From the NCBI RefSeq assembly GCF_024346715.1, contig NZ_AP024852.1, forward strand, positions 2,170,001 through 2,234,000: 64,000 bases of DNA, read 5' to 3'. Below are positions 36,672 to 47,500 of the stretch, piece by piece (position 1 is the first letter of the stretch; each line of letters starts with the position of its first letter). The DNA is from Photobacterium swingsii. GTDB lineage: Bacteria > Pseudomonadota > Gammaproteobacteria > Enterobacterales > Vibrionaceae. The notes below the pieces were generated by a model, which saw nothing but the letters and a program-made list of their open reading frames with translations, was not told the origin of the DNA and made no database searches. Both the position numbers and the translations under genes were made by a program.

Positions 36672-37970
36672 TTAGAAGCGATTAGCAAACGTCAGCGCAA
36701 AGGCTTGGCTATCATATACGGCGTTGAAAGCACTGTTACTAAAACTTGAGTCAGCATAAACGTACTTAATACCCATATCCCACTGCTTATTCAACTTATA
36801 GTTCACGCCACCTTCAGCTTCCATATAACTGTCTGTCGACCACTTTTGGTACTGTCCTTTTGCAACCAGCGACAAATTATCAGTTACCTCATAATCAAGT
36901 TTCATCGCCAAATTAGGCATTAAGCGCCAACTATCTTCTTTTGCATAGTTACCACCATTTTTATCATCATCCATTTGCAGTGATAACAGGTGGTAATACA
37001 TCCCCAAACCTAAGTCGATATGCAATGCATCTACAGGCTGATAGCCTTTATATACTGTACCGCCTAACTTAATATGCTGAAAATTAGTCAGTACCTCTTG
37101 CCCTTGCTTATATTCATTTTTCCCTAATTTTTGGTCTGCCGCGATCACGCCACGCTCACGAGAGTCAGTACTGTTTAAATAAATCTCGGCATGATTGTTA
37201 TTACTCAACGCATGTTGATAATTCATATAAACAAATGGCTTAAATTCACGGTCGAATTCTGGTGCTTCCGTGAATCCCTGCCCGGCAACCAATGCACCAC
37301 CATCTGTCGTGTGTCCACCCAGCCCTAACTCAAAACGACTATCATAACGCGTTGGTAATACTGGCTGCACTCCCCGCTCTGTACGTTCAGTATCAAAGGC
37401 AGCATTATTTATTTGAATATTAACACCGACGCCACCATCAACAGCCATTGAGCTCACTTGGATATTTTCATCAAAATAAGGTGAGACAAAATATTGATTC
37501 ACTAAAATTGAGATGCCTGCTGATGCCATGACGTCATCTACATGGTGACGCTTACCATGTACCCGACTGTAAGCAACAAAAGTAGCAGCGCCATATGCTG
37601 GGATCCCCCAGGCGGAGCCGTAACGAGATTGAAGGAATGCAGCACCACTGAAAGCAGCAGCTGTGTGGCCTGAAGGGAAAGAGCTGGTTCCCACTTCATT
37701 CGGGCGCTGACGCTCTGTTGACTTTTTAAGTCCCTCAACAACAATTGCACTTGCGATCGTCGAGTAAGTTACTTGTTTTGCCCCTTCCCAATCATCATGC
37801 ATCCAAGCCGCAAATAATCCGGCAGCGGGTACCATGATCTGCAGTACATCGCCAGCAACGACAATATCATCCTCAACTGATGAATTAATTTGGTTTGAAG
37901 CAATTGCCTGCGAAGTCGCAGGTAGCGCTATTGCAGCCCCTACAAGTAAAGAAATAACTGTTTTTTTCAT
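36672..37970 (-). CDS. PAP2 phosphatase domain fused to an outer-membrane-type beta-barrel
   Basis: 432 residues. A signal peptide (MKKTVISLLVGAAIALPATSQA) is followed by a PAP2 domain (about 35-165) with all three catalytic motifs: KKSTERQRP (K-x6-RP), FPSGHT and SRVHGKRHHVDD (SR-x5-H-x3-D). Residues ~190-432 read as alternating beta strands with aromatic girdles (MNYQHALSNNNHAEIYLNS, GTVYKGYQPVDALHIDLGLGMYYHL) and end in Phe (TFANRF), the typical last residue of outer-membrane barrels. So the phosphatase would face the periplasm while anchored in the outer membrane. The natural substrate (undecaprenyl-PP, lipid A or other) is unknown. Upstream, ATAATTATTAT at 37990-38000 resembles a Fur core. 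Confidence 0.87.
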   Translation of the reverse strand: MKKTVISLLVGAAIALPATSQAIASNQINSSVEDDIVVAGDVLQIMVPAAGLFAAWMHDDWEGAKQVTYSTIASAIVVEGLKKSTERQRPNEVGTSSFPSGHTAAAFSGAAFLQSRYGSAWGIPAYGAATFVAYSRVHGKRHHVDDVMASAGISILVNQYFVSPYFDENIQVSSMAVDGGVGVNIQINNAAFDTERTERGVQPVLPTRYDSRFELGLGGHTTDGGALVAGQGFTEAPEFDREFKPFVYMNYQHALSNNNHAEIYLNSTDSRERGVIAADQKLGKNEYKQGQEVLTNFQHIKLGGTVYKGYQPVDALHIDLGLGMYYHLLSLQMDDDKNGGNYAKEDSWRLMPNLAMKLDYEVTDNLSLVAKGQYQKWSTDSYMEAEGGVNYKLNKQWDMGIKYVYADSSFSNSAFNAVYDSQAFALTFANRF

Positions 37971-38753
37971 TTAGATTTTTATAATACGTATAATTATTAT
38001 CGGAATAATTCCCTCTCGCATAGAGCGCTGTATTAGCAATGTACAATAAGGGAAATAATGCGTTTGTATTTTAGCGGCGGAATATTACAAGAAGATAACA
38101 TAAACAAACAAGCTGAAATTTACATTTAATCATACTTTAACCTAGTAATATTGATAAAATGTGAGGTTATAAGATAGACATGTTTTTTCAGTGCAACTCC
38201 ATATGAAATTTAACGCTTATTTGTATCATCCTTTAATAATTCTGATTAATATATAAACAATATAATTGTCTCTAGCAACATTGGCATCGGAATGATTAAA
38301 CTAGGTTATTCTCAGCAGCATAATTTCGTGTAATCTGGACATCATGACTTACCACTTTAGAGGTAAGTTAAAGCATTAATATTTCAAACAAAGTCTTAAA
38401 GTCGTCAATTTTTATCACATCTTGCTTAATCACACCGACACTTGGCAAAAAAAGACATGAAAACACACTTTAAAATGGCTATTTATAATAATCATAACAT
38501 TAATACTGATTATGATTTATAAGACCGACTGACAAATATCAAGCACCTATACCTTTTTTATACCTCATCTACTATTAAATATAATACCCTCTTTCATTTT
38601 TAATACGATTCTTAAATTTCTCAATAACCATTGATCCTTTTTTATTTCATCAGGTATCAATCTTAATAACTGCAACTCAATTAATCCGTCATTCTTAAAT
38701 AGCTGGTAACAGCTAAACATAATAATAATTTCTACAGGAGTTTAGGAGTGGCT
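37971..38753. other. Long divergent promoter region
   Basis: 783 AT-rich bases between the PAP2 gene (leftward) and the peroxidase gene (rightward). I see no supported gene. It holds a Fur-like core at 37990-38000 and an inverted repeat AATCATAA / TTATGATT with a 12-base spacer at 38491-38518, which could be a regulator site. Confidence 0.6.
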
Positions 38754-41063
38754 ATGAAAAATAATAACTACCTAAATAAACGATTGCTTTGCGCCATTAT
38801 TTCCTCAAGCCTTTTAACAGTACCGTTGGCTTATGCGGAAATGTCTCATCAACCCGATCCAACCCCTGATCCACAACCCAGTAACTCACTAAAAGGTGTC
38901 GCTCCACCAGAAGTTCCCGGTATAGAGCGTTACGTAAAAGATAAAAAAGCCGCCATCAAATTAGGTAAAGCATTATTTTGGGATATGCAAGCTGGTAGCG
39001 AAGGACAGAGTTGTGGTTCATGTCACTTCAGTGCAGGTGCAGATAACCGAGTAAAAAACCAAATCAGCCCAAGCGTATTGCACGAGCGCGGTGATATGGC
39101 TCGTAAGTACAACATGCCAAGTTTTCCCTATATGGGTTCAGGCAAAGATGGCGGACCTAACTACACACTTACCGCTGATGATTTCCCACTGTACAGACTG
39201 GCTGATGAAAAAAACCGTAATTCCGAAATCTTATATGAAAGCGATGATGTCATATCATCCCAAGGGGTCACGCCAACTGAATTTGTTTCCCTCAGTTTTT
39301 TTGGCCATGAGGAAAAATGTGAGAATGTTGAAGACGTCTTTCATGTCAATGGTATGAATACCCGTCGAGTCGAACCCCGAAATACGCCCACTGTCATTAA
39401 TGCTGTGTTTAACTTCCGCAATTTATGGGATGGGCGTGCAAACAACGTCTTTAATGGTGTTGATCCCTTCGGCAGACGTAACGCAGATGCAAAAGTGTTG
39501 CGGTTTGACCTAAAATACGGCCGCCTTGAACACGAATCTGTCAACCTTAAGAACTCAAGTCTCGCTTCACAGGCTGTAGGCCCTGCGGTCGATGAATTTG
39601 AGATGGCTTGTGGCGGTAAAACCTTCCCTCATATTGGTCGTAAACTTCTTAATACAAAACCATTAGCACTCCAACAAGTCGATCCAAAAGACAGTGAGCT
39701 AGGTTGGCTATCTGCCTATCCAGCAAAAGGACTGAACACCGACTACCGCACCTTAATCATGGATGCTTTTAATCGTGAATATTGGATGAGCCCAACAGGT
39801 AAAAATGGCTTTAGTCAGATTGAAGCTAACTTTTCTTTGTTTTGGGGGTTAGCAATCCAACTCTATCAAAGTACGCTAATTTCCGATGATACGCGGTTTG
39901 ATCGCTTCTTAGATGGGGACCAGCAAGCGCTTTCCATTGCTGAAAGACGAGGCGCGGGTGTCTTCTTCGGGCAAGGTCTGTGTGTTCGTTGTCACGGTGG
40001 CCTAGTTTTCACAGCGGCAGCTCAAGAAATTATTCCTGATAATTTCCGTAGTGAACTTGTCGATAGGATGATCATGAGTGACAACAATAAGGCGCTGTAC
40101 GACACAGGGTTTTATAATATTGGCGTTCGCCCAACAGAGGAAGATCTTGGCCTTGGCCGCACCGATCCACACGGCTACCCACTTTCATTTACACGTCAGT
40201 TGCAGCAAGGACTAGATGGTAATCATGTGCCCGATGACTTCGAGATCGATAGCGATCGATTTGGCGTTGATGCGGGTGTCCCAGCAGGTAAAGATGAAGT
40301 CAATGCAATAGATGGCGCGTTTAAAGTACCTGGGTTACGGAATGTCGAATTAACAGGTCCTTATATGCATAACGGCAGTATGTCTACATTGCGACAAGTC
40401 ATTGAGTTTTATAATCGTGGTGGTAACAGCCGTGATCTCCCTGATGGCTCTAATACAACCGCTTTTGGTAGTTTAGACTCTAACCGTGATCGTGATATTC
40501 GCCCACTAGGGCTTAATGATCAACAGATCTCAGATCTCGTAGCTTTCCTTAAGGCCTTAACCGATGAGCGCGTACGCTGGGAGCAAGCACCCTTTGATCG
40601 TCCTCAACTCTATGTCCCTAATGGTCATATTGGTGATGAATACTCTGTGAGTGTAAACCATGAGGGCCGTGCAGAAACAGAATGGCTAGAGCTACCAGCA
40701 ATTGGTGCTGATGGGCGTGCAGCAAAAGGATTACCAGCCTTAGAACCGTTCCTAACTGCAAGCACATCAAATCCGATTCCAAGCGGGCCTAAAGCGGTTG
40801 ATGACAGTGCAACTGGCCCTTTTTATAAGGCGATTACCCTAAATGTACTCGATAATGATGTATCAGACTTACCGCTTGATATCAGTTCTGTTGAGATCAT
40901 TGATAAACCAAAATCAATGACAGGTAAGGTGATCAATCACCTTGACGGCACTGTGAGTTATAAAGCGAATAAAAACAAAAATGTGACTATCACTTACCGC
41001 GTCAAAGACACGGCGGGTAATGTCTCGAATATTGCAACTATCAACATTAAAACACACTGGTAA
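38754..41063 (+). CDS. Two-haem cytochrome c peroxidase-like protein with C-terminal Ig-like domain
   Basis: 769 residues. After a signal peptide (ends AYA, about residue 28) comes an enlarged di-haem peroxidase (MauG/CcpA group) region with two CXXCH haem sites: CGSCH (residues 87-91) and CVRCH (410-414). The second domain continues with VPGLRNVELTGPYMHNGSMSTLRQVIEFY. The last ~100 residues (AVDDSATGPF, LNVLDNDVSD, YRVKDTAGN) form a cadherin/Big-like repeat, unusual for peroxidases. Export and periplasmic or surface function are expected; the substrate (H2O2 or an organic partner) is unknown. ATG 38754 has AGGAG six bases upstream; a GTG at 38748 is an alternative. Confidence 0.86.
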   Translation: MKNNNYLNKRLLCAIISSSLLTVPLAYAEMSHQPDPTPDPQPSNSLKGVAPPEVPGIERYVKDKKAAIKLGKALFWDMQAGSEGQSCGSCHFSAGADNRVKNQISPSVLHERGDMARKYNMPSFPYMGSGKDGGPNYTLTADDFPLYRLADEKNRNSEILYESDDVISSQGVTPTEFVSLSFFGHEEKCENVEDVFHVNGMNTRRVEPRNTPTVINAVFNFRNLWDGRANNVFNGVDPFGRRNADAKVLRFDLKYGRLEHESVNLKNSSLASQAVGPAVDEFEMACGGKTFPHIGRKLLNTKPLALQQVDPKDSELGWLSAYPAKGLNTDYRTLIMDAFNREYWMSPTGKNGFSQIEANFSLFWGLAIQLYQSTLISDDTRFDRFLDGDQQALSIAERRGAGVFFGQGLCVRCHGGLVFTAAAQEIIPDNFRSELVDRMIMSDNNKALYDTGFYNIGVRPTEEDLGLGRTDPHGYPLSFTRQLQQGLDGNHVPDDFEIDSDRFGVDAGVPAGKDEVNAIDGAFKVPGLRNVELTGPYMHNGSMSTLRQVIEFYNRGGNSRDLPDGSNTTAFGSLDSNRDRDIRPLGLNDQQISDLVAFLKALTDERVRWEQAPFDRPQLYVPNGHIGDEYSVSVNHEGRAETEWLELPAIGADGRAAKGLPALEPFLTASTSNPIPSGPKAVDDSATGPFYKAITLNVLDNDVSDLPLDISSVEIIDKPKSMTGKVINHLDGTVSYKANKNKNVTITYRVKDTAGNVSNIATINIKTHW

Positions 41064-41100
41064 CGAGCTGCTTTAATCAGAGGTTAAATTCGAGCTAATA

Positions 41101-41131
41101 AGCCGCTGGTGACCCCACCAGCGGCTTTTTT
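41101..41131. terminator. Rho-independent terminator, shared
   Basis: A perfect 10-bp stem (AGCCGCTGGT / ACCAGCGGCT, GACCCC loop) followed by TTTTTT. It lies between the converging peroxidase and cobO genes. Confidence 0.92.
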
Positions 41132-41172
41132 GCTTACAAAGGTCACACTAACCAAGGCAATATACAGCTACA

Positions 41173-41787
41173 TTAGAACTCTATTCCCTTTCGTGCTTTC
41201 AGCCCTATTTGCAAACCGTGTTTAACGCAATCAACCCGTGATACCGTGTCTGCATATTCACGAAGTTTACGGTGGGCTGCTCGGCCAGTAATAATAACGG
41301 ATTGATTGATCGGCCGTGCTTCAAATGCCGCAATCATCTCATTCACATCTAAATGTTTTCGCGCCACCATATAAGTCACTTCATCGAGCAGTAACACGTC
41401 CACACTTGGATCTTGTAAAAAAATTAACGTCTGTTGCCATACTTCTCGTGCTCGAATACGTTCACGTTCAGCACAGTAACCTGCTTTAAACGAACAACCT
41501 GTATTCATAGTAACAACAGGCACACCTAGTTGCTGTAACACATTTCTCTCACCACTTTCTGCATCGCCTTTCAAATACTGAACAACTGCGCAGCCCTGTC
41601 CATGACCAAAAGCTCGGAAAACTATGCCAAAGCCTGAGCTGGTTTTTCCCTTACCGTTTCCCGTTAATACCAACACTCGCCGCTTATCATCATTCGCAAG
41701 ATCTGATTTTTCATGCACTTTCGCCTTCATGGCTTTATGACGAGTTGTTTGTTGTGCTAGCTGATTTTTTTCTTTCACTGTGAGCAT
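41173..41787 (-). CDS. cobO: Cob(I)yrinic acid a,c-diamide adenosyltransferase (CobO/BtuR)
   Basis: 204 residues of the CobA/CobO/BtuR ATP:corrinoid adenosyltransferase family. The P-loop GNGKGKTSSGFG (about residues 44-55), YLKGD, the catalytic-region CSFKAGY and VLLLDEVTYM are family landmarks. It adenosylates corrinoids to make coenzyme B12. No other B12 gene is next to it. Start ATG has AAAGG eight bases upstream. Confidence 0.92.
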   Translation of the reverse strand: MLTVKEKNQLAQQTTRHKAMKAKVHEKSDLANDDKRRVLVLTGNGKGKTSSGFGIVFRAFGHGQGCAVVQYLKGDAESGERNVLQQLGVPVVTMNTGCSFKAGYCAERERIRAREVWQQTLIFLQDPSVDVLLLDEVTYMVARKHLDVNEMIAAFEARPINQSVIITGRAAHRKLREYADTVSRVDCVKHGLQIGLKARKGIEF

Positions 41788-42124
41788 AACCGACCTTTGG
41801 TTCTATTTTAAATCAATATAGCAACTTGAGTATAAATGGAGCAAGGATACTATCTAAGCCATTCTAATCACCTGAATATAATGAACAATTTAAACAATAC
41901 TTAAAAAGTATTACACAACTAAAATTGCTTTAAATAAAACCAATTTTAAACTGAACACCCCCCATTCATATCTCATTCATATATACCCACAAGGTTACAC
42001 ACTCTTAAATCACCCATTTACAAAGTTAATATAAAATACACCGGCATAATATAGGGGCTTCCCCTACTAATACATAATACAAAAAAAGCACTTTTTATTA
42101 ATAACTTACACTCGAGGGATCACC
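41788..42124. other. Divergent region between cobO and the chemoreceptor gene
   Basis: 337 AT-rich bases. I see no gene and no convincing operator. It should hold the promoters of both neighbours. Confidence 0.5.
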
Positions 42125-44218
42125 GTGTTTAAATCTATTAAAACACGAATTGCAGTCAGTGCCGGTCTGGCAATGGTATTTACACTTAGCATTGCAATGG
42201 CTTTTACAACATATTCATTCAGTAATGTACAACACCAAATTACAACTCAAGTATCTGAGCAACTAACACAAGCAACCAAAGATAACCTACTCGCAACAGC
42301 TAAAGAGCAAAGTAACACGTTAAATAGCCAGCTCGCTCCAGTACTGGCAAACCTCGACCAGCTCCGCGCTATGCTTGAATTAAGTAGCACTGCTAATGCA
42401 AGCGCAGATTTGCTTGTCGAACAATTTATTGCCGGCTTAAAAACGCAAGATGAAAGTGTTTTTGCAGGCTACATGGTCTGGGAAAACAAAGTGTGGAGTG
42501 ATGCCACAACACCAAACGGCATTGCTTCAATCAACGAACAAGGTTATTTATCGCCATTCTTTTCTCCAACACCTTCTGGTGGCTTTGAGCCAGCAGCGAT
42601 GGCCTCGTTCCGAAACCAAGCACTCAATAACAACGGTGAACGCATTGACGAATGGCACTTAGCACCATTTGAATCTGGTCAAACTTTCGTGATGGAACCG
42701 TATTACTACGATGTTCGTGGTAACAAAGAGCTCATCACAACCATCAGCCAACCTTTAAAAGTAAAAGGTAAAATCGTTGGTTCATTAGGTTTTGACTGGT
42801 CTCTGGCTGAGTTCCAAGGTCAGAGTGAACAATTGGCGAGTAAACTTTTCCAAGGTCAAGGTGACGTAATGATCACTTCTTGGGAGGGTAACATCATGGC
42901 TCACAGTAAAAAGCCATCTGATGTGGGCCGTAAAGTGTCGGGTGAAACACTGCAACAATGGGCGAATATCCAATCGTTAGCATCAACCAAGCGTAACGAA
43001 TTACTTACCATAGGCAACGAAATGGTTGCCGTATCCTCAGTGAATACCACAGGTAACCCTTGGGTTGTCATTGTTTCTATTCCATCTGAAATATTAACTA
43101 AAGACGTCACCAACTTTACAAACTGGAGTGAAACACAAAGCGAGCAAGCAATCTCGAAAGGTATTCTCGCAGGTGTATTTGCAGCAATCGCCGGCATTAT
43201 TGCTATGTTCGTACTCGCGAACCGCATTGGTAATACTATGGGTGAGCTGGTTGAACGCATGCGTGATATTGCTGAAGGTGAAGGTGATTTAACTCGCCGT
43301 ATTCAAATCAGTAGCCAAGACGAAACAGGCCAACTGGCACAGTGGTTTAATACATTCCTCACTCGGATGCAAGATACACTGCGCCATGCAACAACAACGG
43401 CTGAAAATGTAGACTCGAATGCAAGCTCTGGCCGTATTAAAGCAGAAGAAGCCAAAGATAAGCTAATGACACAGCTTAATGAGGTGAACTCGCTAGCAAC
43501 GGCTATTAATGAGATGAGCGCAACCGCTCAAGAAGTCGCAAATTCAGCAGTACAAGCAGCAACAGCAGCAAACCAAGTACAAACAAGTAGCCAAGACGGC
43601 ATTGCCAAAATGGACTACGCTGCAACGTCTGTAACACAGCTGGCTGAGCGAATTCACAACGCGCAAGATCAGATCCAAAGCCTAGCGGCTTCAAGCGCAG
43701 CAATTCAAAGTATCTTGTCTGAGATCGGCGGCATTGCCGACCAAACCAACCTACTTGCCCTTAACGCCGCAATTGAAGCAGCGCGCGCCGGTGAATATGG
43801 CCGCGGTTTTGCTGTGGTAGCAGATGAAGTGCGTAACTTGGCGAACCGTACACAAAAATCGACCGAAGAAATTCAAGGTATGCTTGCTCGTTTAGAAGAC
43901 GAAACACAGTCTATCGTGACACTAATGGTTGAAAGCCAGCAACAAGCGTCAGACACACGTGAAGAAACTCAAGCGGCACAAATTGCGCTTGAAGAAATTA
44001 ACGCAGCTATCAATGTGATTAACGATATGAATAATCAAATTGCCTCTGCTGCTGAAGAGCAAAGCTCTGTTACTGAAGAAGTAAACCGTAACGTTGTTAT
44101 CATCAACGAAACCGCCACTGATGCTATGGACAGCATGAATGACTCTGCTGACATCACAGTGCGTCTTGCTGAAAGTGCAACGGATTTACGTAAAGAATTA
44201 AATAACTTCCGTACCTAA
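42125..44218 (+). CDS. Methyl-accepting chemotaxis protein (dCache-type sensor)
   Basis: 697 residues: TM1 (about 10-32), periplasmic double-Cache-like sensor (35-340), TM2 (about 348-367), HAMP (370-425) and the MCP signalling domain with the conserved hairpin tip [25 protein letters not shown]. It is preceded and followed by glutamine-rich helices with methylation-type pairs. It should relay an extracellular cue to CheA/CheW; the ligand is unknown. The start is GTG with a GAGGGA ribosome site. Confidence 0.94.
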   Translation: MFKSIKTRIAVSAGLAMVFTLSIAMAFTTYSFSNVQHQITTQVSEQLTQATKDNLLATAKEQSNTLNSQLAPVLANLDQLRAMLELSSTANASADLLVEQFIAGLKTQDESVFAGYMVWENKVWSDATTPNGIASINEQGYLSPFFSPTPSGGFEPAAMASFRNQALNNNGERIDEWHLAPFESGQTFVMEPYYYDVRGNKELITTISQPLKVKGKIVGSLGFDWSLAEFQGQSEQLASKLFQGQGDVMITSWEGNIMAHSKKPSDVGRKVSGETLQQWANIQSLASTKRNELLTIGNEMVAVSSVNTTGNPWVVIVSIPSEILTKDVTNFTNWSETQSEQAISKGILAGVFAAIAGIIAMFVLANRIGNTMGELVERMRDIAEGEGDLTRRIQISSQDETGQLAQWFNTFLTRMQDTLRHATTTAENVDSNASSGRIKAEEAKDKLMTQLNEVNSLATAINEMSATAQEVANSAVQAATAANQVQTSSQDGIAKMDYAATSVTQLAERIHNAQDQIQSLAASSAAIQSILSEIGGIADQTNLLALNAAIEAARAGEYGRGFAVVADEVRNLANRTQKSTEEIQGMLARLEDETQSIVTLMVESQQQASDTREETQAAQIALEEINAAINVINDMNNQIASAAEEQSSVTEEVNRNVVIINETATDAMDSMNDSADITVRLAESATDLRKELNNFRT

Positions 44219-44239
44219 TTTTTCTACAATAATGAAAAT

Positions 44240-44270
44240 AGCCAGTTAACACAGTTAGCTGGCTTTTTAT
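44240..44270 (+). terminator. Rho-independent terminator of the chemoreceptor gene
   Basis: The outer stem AGCCAG / CTGGCT with an inner TAAC / GTTA pair is followed by TTTTTAT. The stretch 44273-44566 shows no gene; it is AT-rich and should carry the promoter of the large lipoprotein. Confidence 0.8.
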
Positions 44271-44566
44271 CATTTAAACACAAGAAAAACCATAACAGCC
44301 CTAGCCTGAATCAAGATCACAACTCTGTTGTTCTTCCCCTTAAATTGCTCATCAATTAGCATCAATTTAAACAGTTAGCATCTTTTCACTTCTATTAATA
44401 AGCGTCATAATCATAATTCAAGCTAATAGGTTGGCTATTTTCATATAAATAAAACACTCACCATGTGTTCTCTTTCACCTTAGATAACACGCTGATTGTC
44501 TTTTGCTTATCTGATACATGCTTATTTAGATAGATATAAATCAATAATTATAAAGATTTCGCAGAC

Positions 44567-47500
44567 ATGACCATTACTAAGCCTTTATTTATCATAACTT
44601 CTCTGGTGCTTCTTGCCGCCTGTGGTGGCGAGTCAGGTAACAGTGCAGATACACAAAAACCTGTTACACCCAGCATTCCCGTCGATCCTGATAAGCCGGA
44701 TGTAACAAAACCTATGCCGCCAGTTTCCCAACTGCGACTACTGGCGACAGCAGAAACATCTGTAACCTTAGGATGGCAAGATGCACATAACGCATCAGGC
44801 TATTATGTGCATCGAGATGGACAACAAATCGCAGTCATCAAACAGGGGTTTCGCTCATTTACAGACAGCGGATTAACCGCTAATCAAAGCTATCTGTATG
44901 AAGTCTTAAGTTTTAATGACGATGGTAAAGTATCTGAGCCCATTAGCTTTAAAGCGACACCACAAGCCAACGATGCACCTGATATTACCAGCCAAGTAAC
45001 ACCTATTGTCTTAGCTGCCGATGCACCTCATGGTTACCCTGTTAGTCAAATAATCGCGACAGATAAAAACCACAACCCTCTGACTTATCACCTTGCTACA
45101 AGTGAAGCTCAGCGCTTCTTTAGCATTAATGGACAAGGGATACTGTCTGTAAAGCACTCCCCTATTGAGCTCGCCAATAAAGTCATGCAAGTGCTAGTTG
45201 AAGTCAGTGATGGATTAAGTATCTCAACAACCGAGTTAAAACTTGGCTTTATCAGCAAGCAACAAAAAGGGGTTCACCGCGAGGTTTATACTGGTGCAAA
45301 CATGCACGGCAATCTTGCTTCGCTTAAAGTGCACCCAAGCTACCCACACGCTCCTTCTTCTGTGAGCACTGAAGCCAACTTTTCATCCCCGCGTAATACT
45401 GCAAACTGGTATGGGCAACGTATGTCTGCCTATATCATTCCGCCAATTACAGGCGACTATCGATTCTGGATTGCAGCAGATGATGAAGCTGAACTACTGC
45501 TAAGTAGTAGCACTAGTGAAGAGGACTTCACCAAAATAGCGGCTGCCCCAACACATACATCAATCAACCAGTGGGATAAAAATCCGGCGCAACAATCTGA
45601 ACTTATCTCGCTTGAGGCTGGTAAGCCTTATTTGCTACGAGCACTCATGGCTGAAGGTGGCGGTGCTGATTTTGTCGATGTCGCTTGGGCCATCCCGGGA
45701 GGTGCACGAGAGATCATTACTACTGACTATCTGCTTCAGCCTGTTGATACTGAAAACCCGACGGCTATCAGTGGTTTTAACTGGTTGAAAAAAAGCAAAA
45801 ATGACATTTTATTAGAATGGTTAGCAGCCTCAGATAATGTCGGCGTTGATCACTACACTGTTTATAACAATGGTAAATTACTCAAAAAAGTCGATGGACT
45901 AAGCCTTGAGTTGACGGGGCTAACAAGTGATACCCGCTATAACATCACAGTCAAAACCGTTGATAAAGCGGGAAATGAATCCGCAAGCAGTCAAACCGGG
46001 GTCATTATCATCAATGATATTGAACCACCTTCAGCGGTAAAAAATATCGCAATAACCAACATCAGCCATGACAGCTTCACCGTTAATTGGGCTGCATCAA
46101 GCGATAAGCGCCAAGGAAGTATACTTTACAAGTTGTACCTGAACGGACAGGCCTATGGGCAGACTTATGCGAGCCAATACAAGGTGTCAGCACTTACTGC
46201 GGGCACTCACTACAAAATCCAAGTAGAAGCTATCGATGCTGCTGGTAATAGCAGCGAGTTATCAAGCGAACAACAAGCGACGACATTAGCTCTGATCGCT
46301 GGTACGCCTACTTTTAACTATCCCTCTTATACCTTTGCTTTTGCATCTAATAGCCTCGCAAACAGTCAAATAGGTACGCTTTCTTATACCAGTAACAACA
46401 CACCTGTCTTTCACATTGAATCAGGGAATGATGATGGTTACTTCGCTGTCGATGACAAAGGCAATATCAAGCTAGTAAAAGCCTTATCGCAAGCCGTTGC
46501 GACCAGCAATACCACCAGCTTCTTGCTGACTGTTCAAATTAAAGATGGTGCGCTTAGTACGCGTTCTACCGTGAAAATTGTACTGGTTGATCCTGCAAAA
46601 CTTCAGCAACAAGGCGTACTTCAACAAATTTGGACAGGTATTTCTGGTAATTCGATTAACGACATTAACACCCTTGCACCAATTTCATCGCAAACCATAC
46701 TCGCAGAATTTAAGAGTATCTCTGGCATGGGTAATAACTATGGTCAGAAAATCTCTGGCTATTTGCGTGTTCCTGAAACGGGTCTGTATAACTTCTGGAT
46801 CGCCTCTGACGATGGTAGTGAGCTACGTATTAGTGAAGATCTAACGCCAGAAAAGGGCGTGGTCGCCGCACGAATCAATGGTTATACCTCTATCGACAAC
46901 TGGAGTAACCACTACCAAGTTACCAAAAACATTCAGCTTAATGCGGGCCAGCTTTACTACATTGAAGCCATGCACAAAGAAGGTGGTGGCGGTGACCACT
47001 TATCGGTGGCATGGCAAGGACCGAACATTCCCAAGCAGCTATTAAAGGGGGATTACTTAATCCCACACAGTAGCCTCTACCCCGCGACAGCAATCATTGA
47101 AAATGGCTACCAGAGCGGCTTAACCAGCTATGGCAATCAAATCACTATCGATTTTTTGCTTGATCAAAGTGCTGTCGATGGCGATGTATGGGTCTATTAC
47201 GGTGAAAGGGATGCGGGTAATAATGATCAAGGCTGGCAATACCGCATCAAACTTAACGATTTAAAGGCAGGTAAAAACAAAGCAATATTAGACAATATCC
47301 TACCTGGCCGCCGTTACTACATACGCATTGAAACACAAGGTGCTGCGGGAAGTTCGTGGACATCAACCCCAGTGATTGTCGATACTGTGGTGATCGATGA
47401 AAGCAAAGTCGCTGGCGAAGCACTGCCACGTTCAATGTCACTATCCGTTACCCATGAAGGGAAGCAATACGATCTTTCACTCACCAAGCATTCAGTTCGT

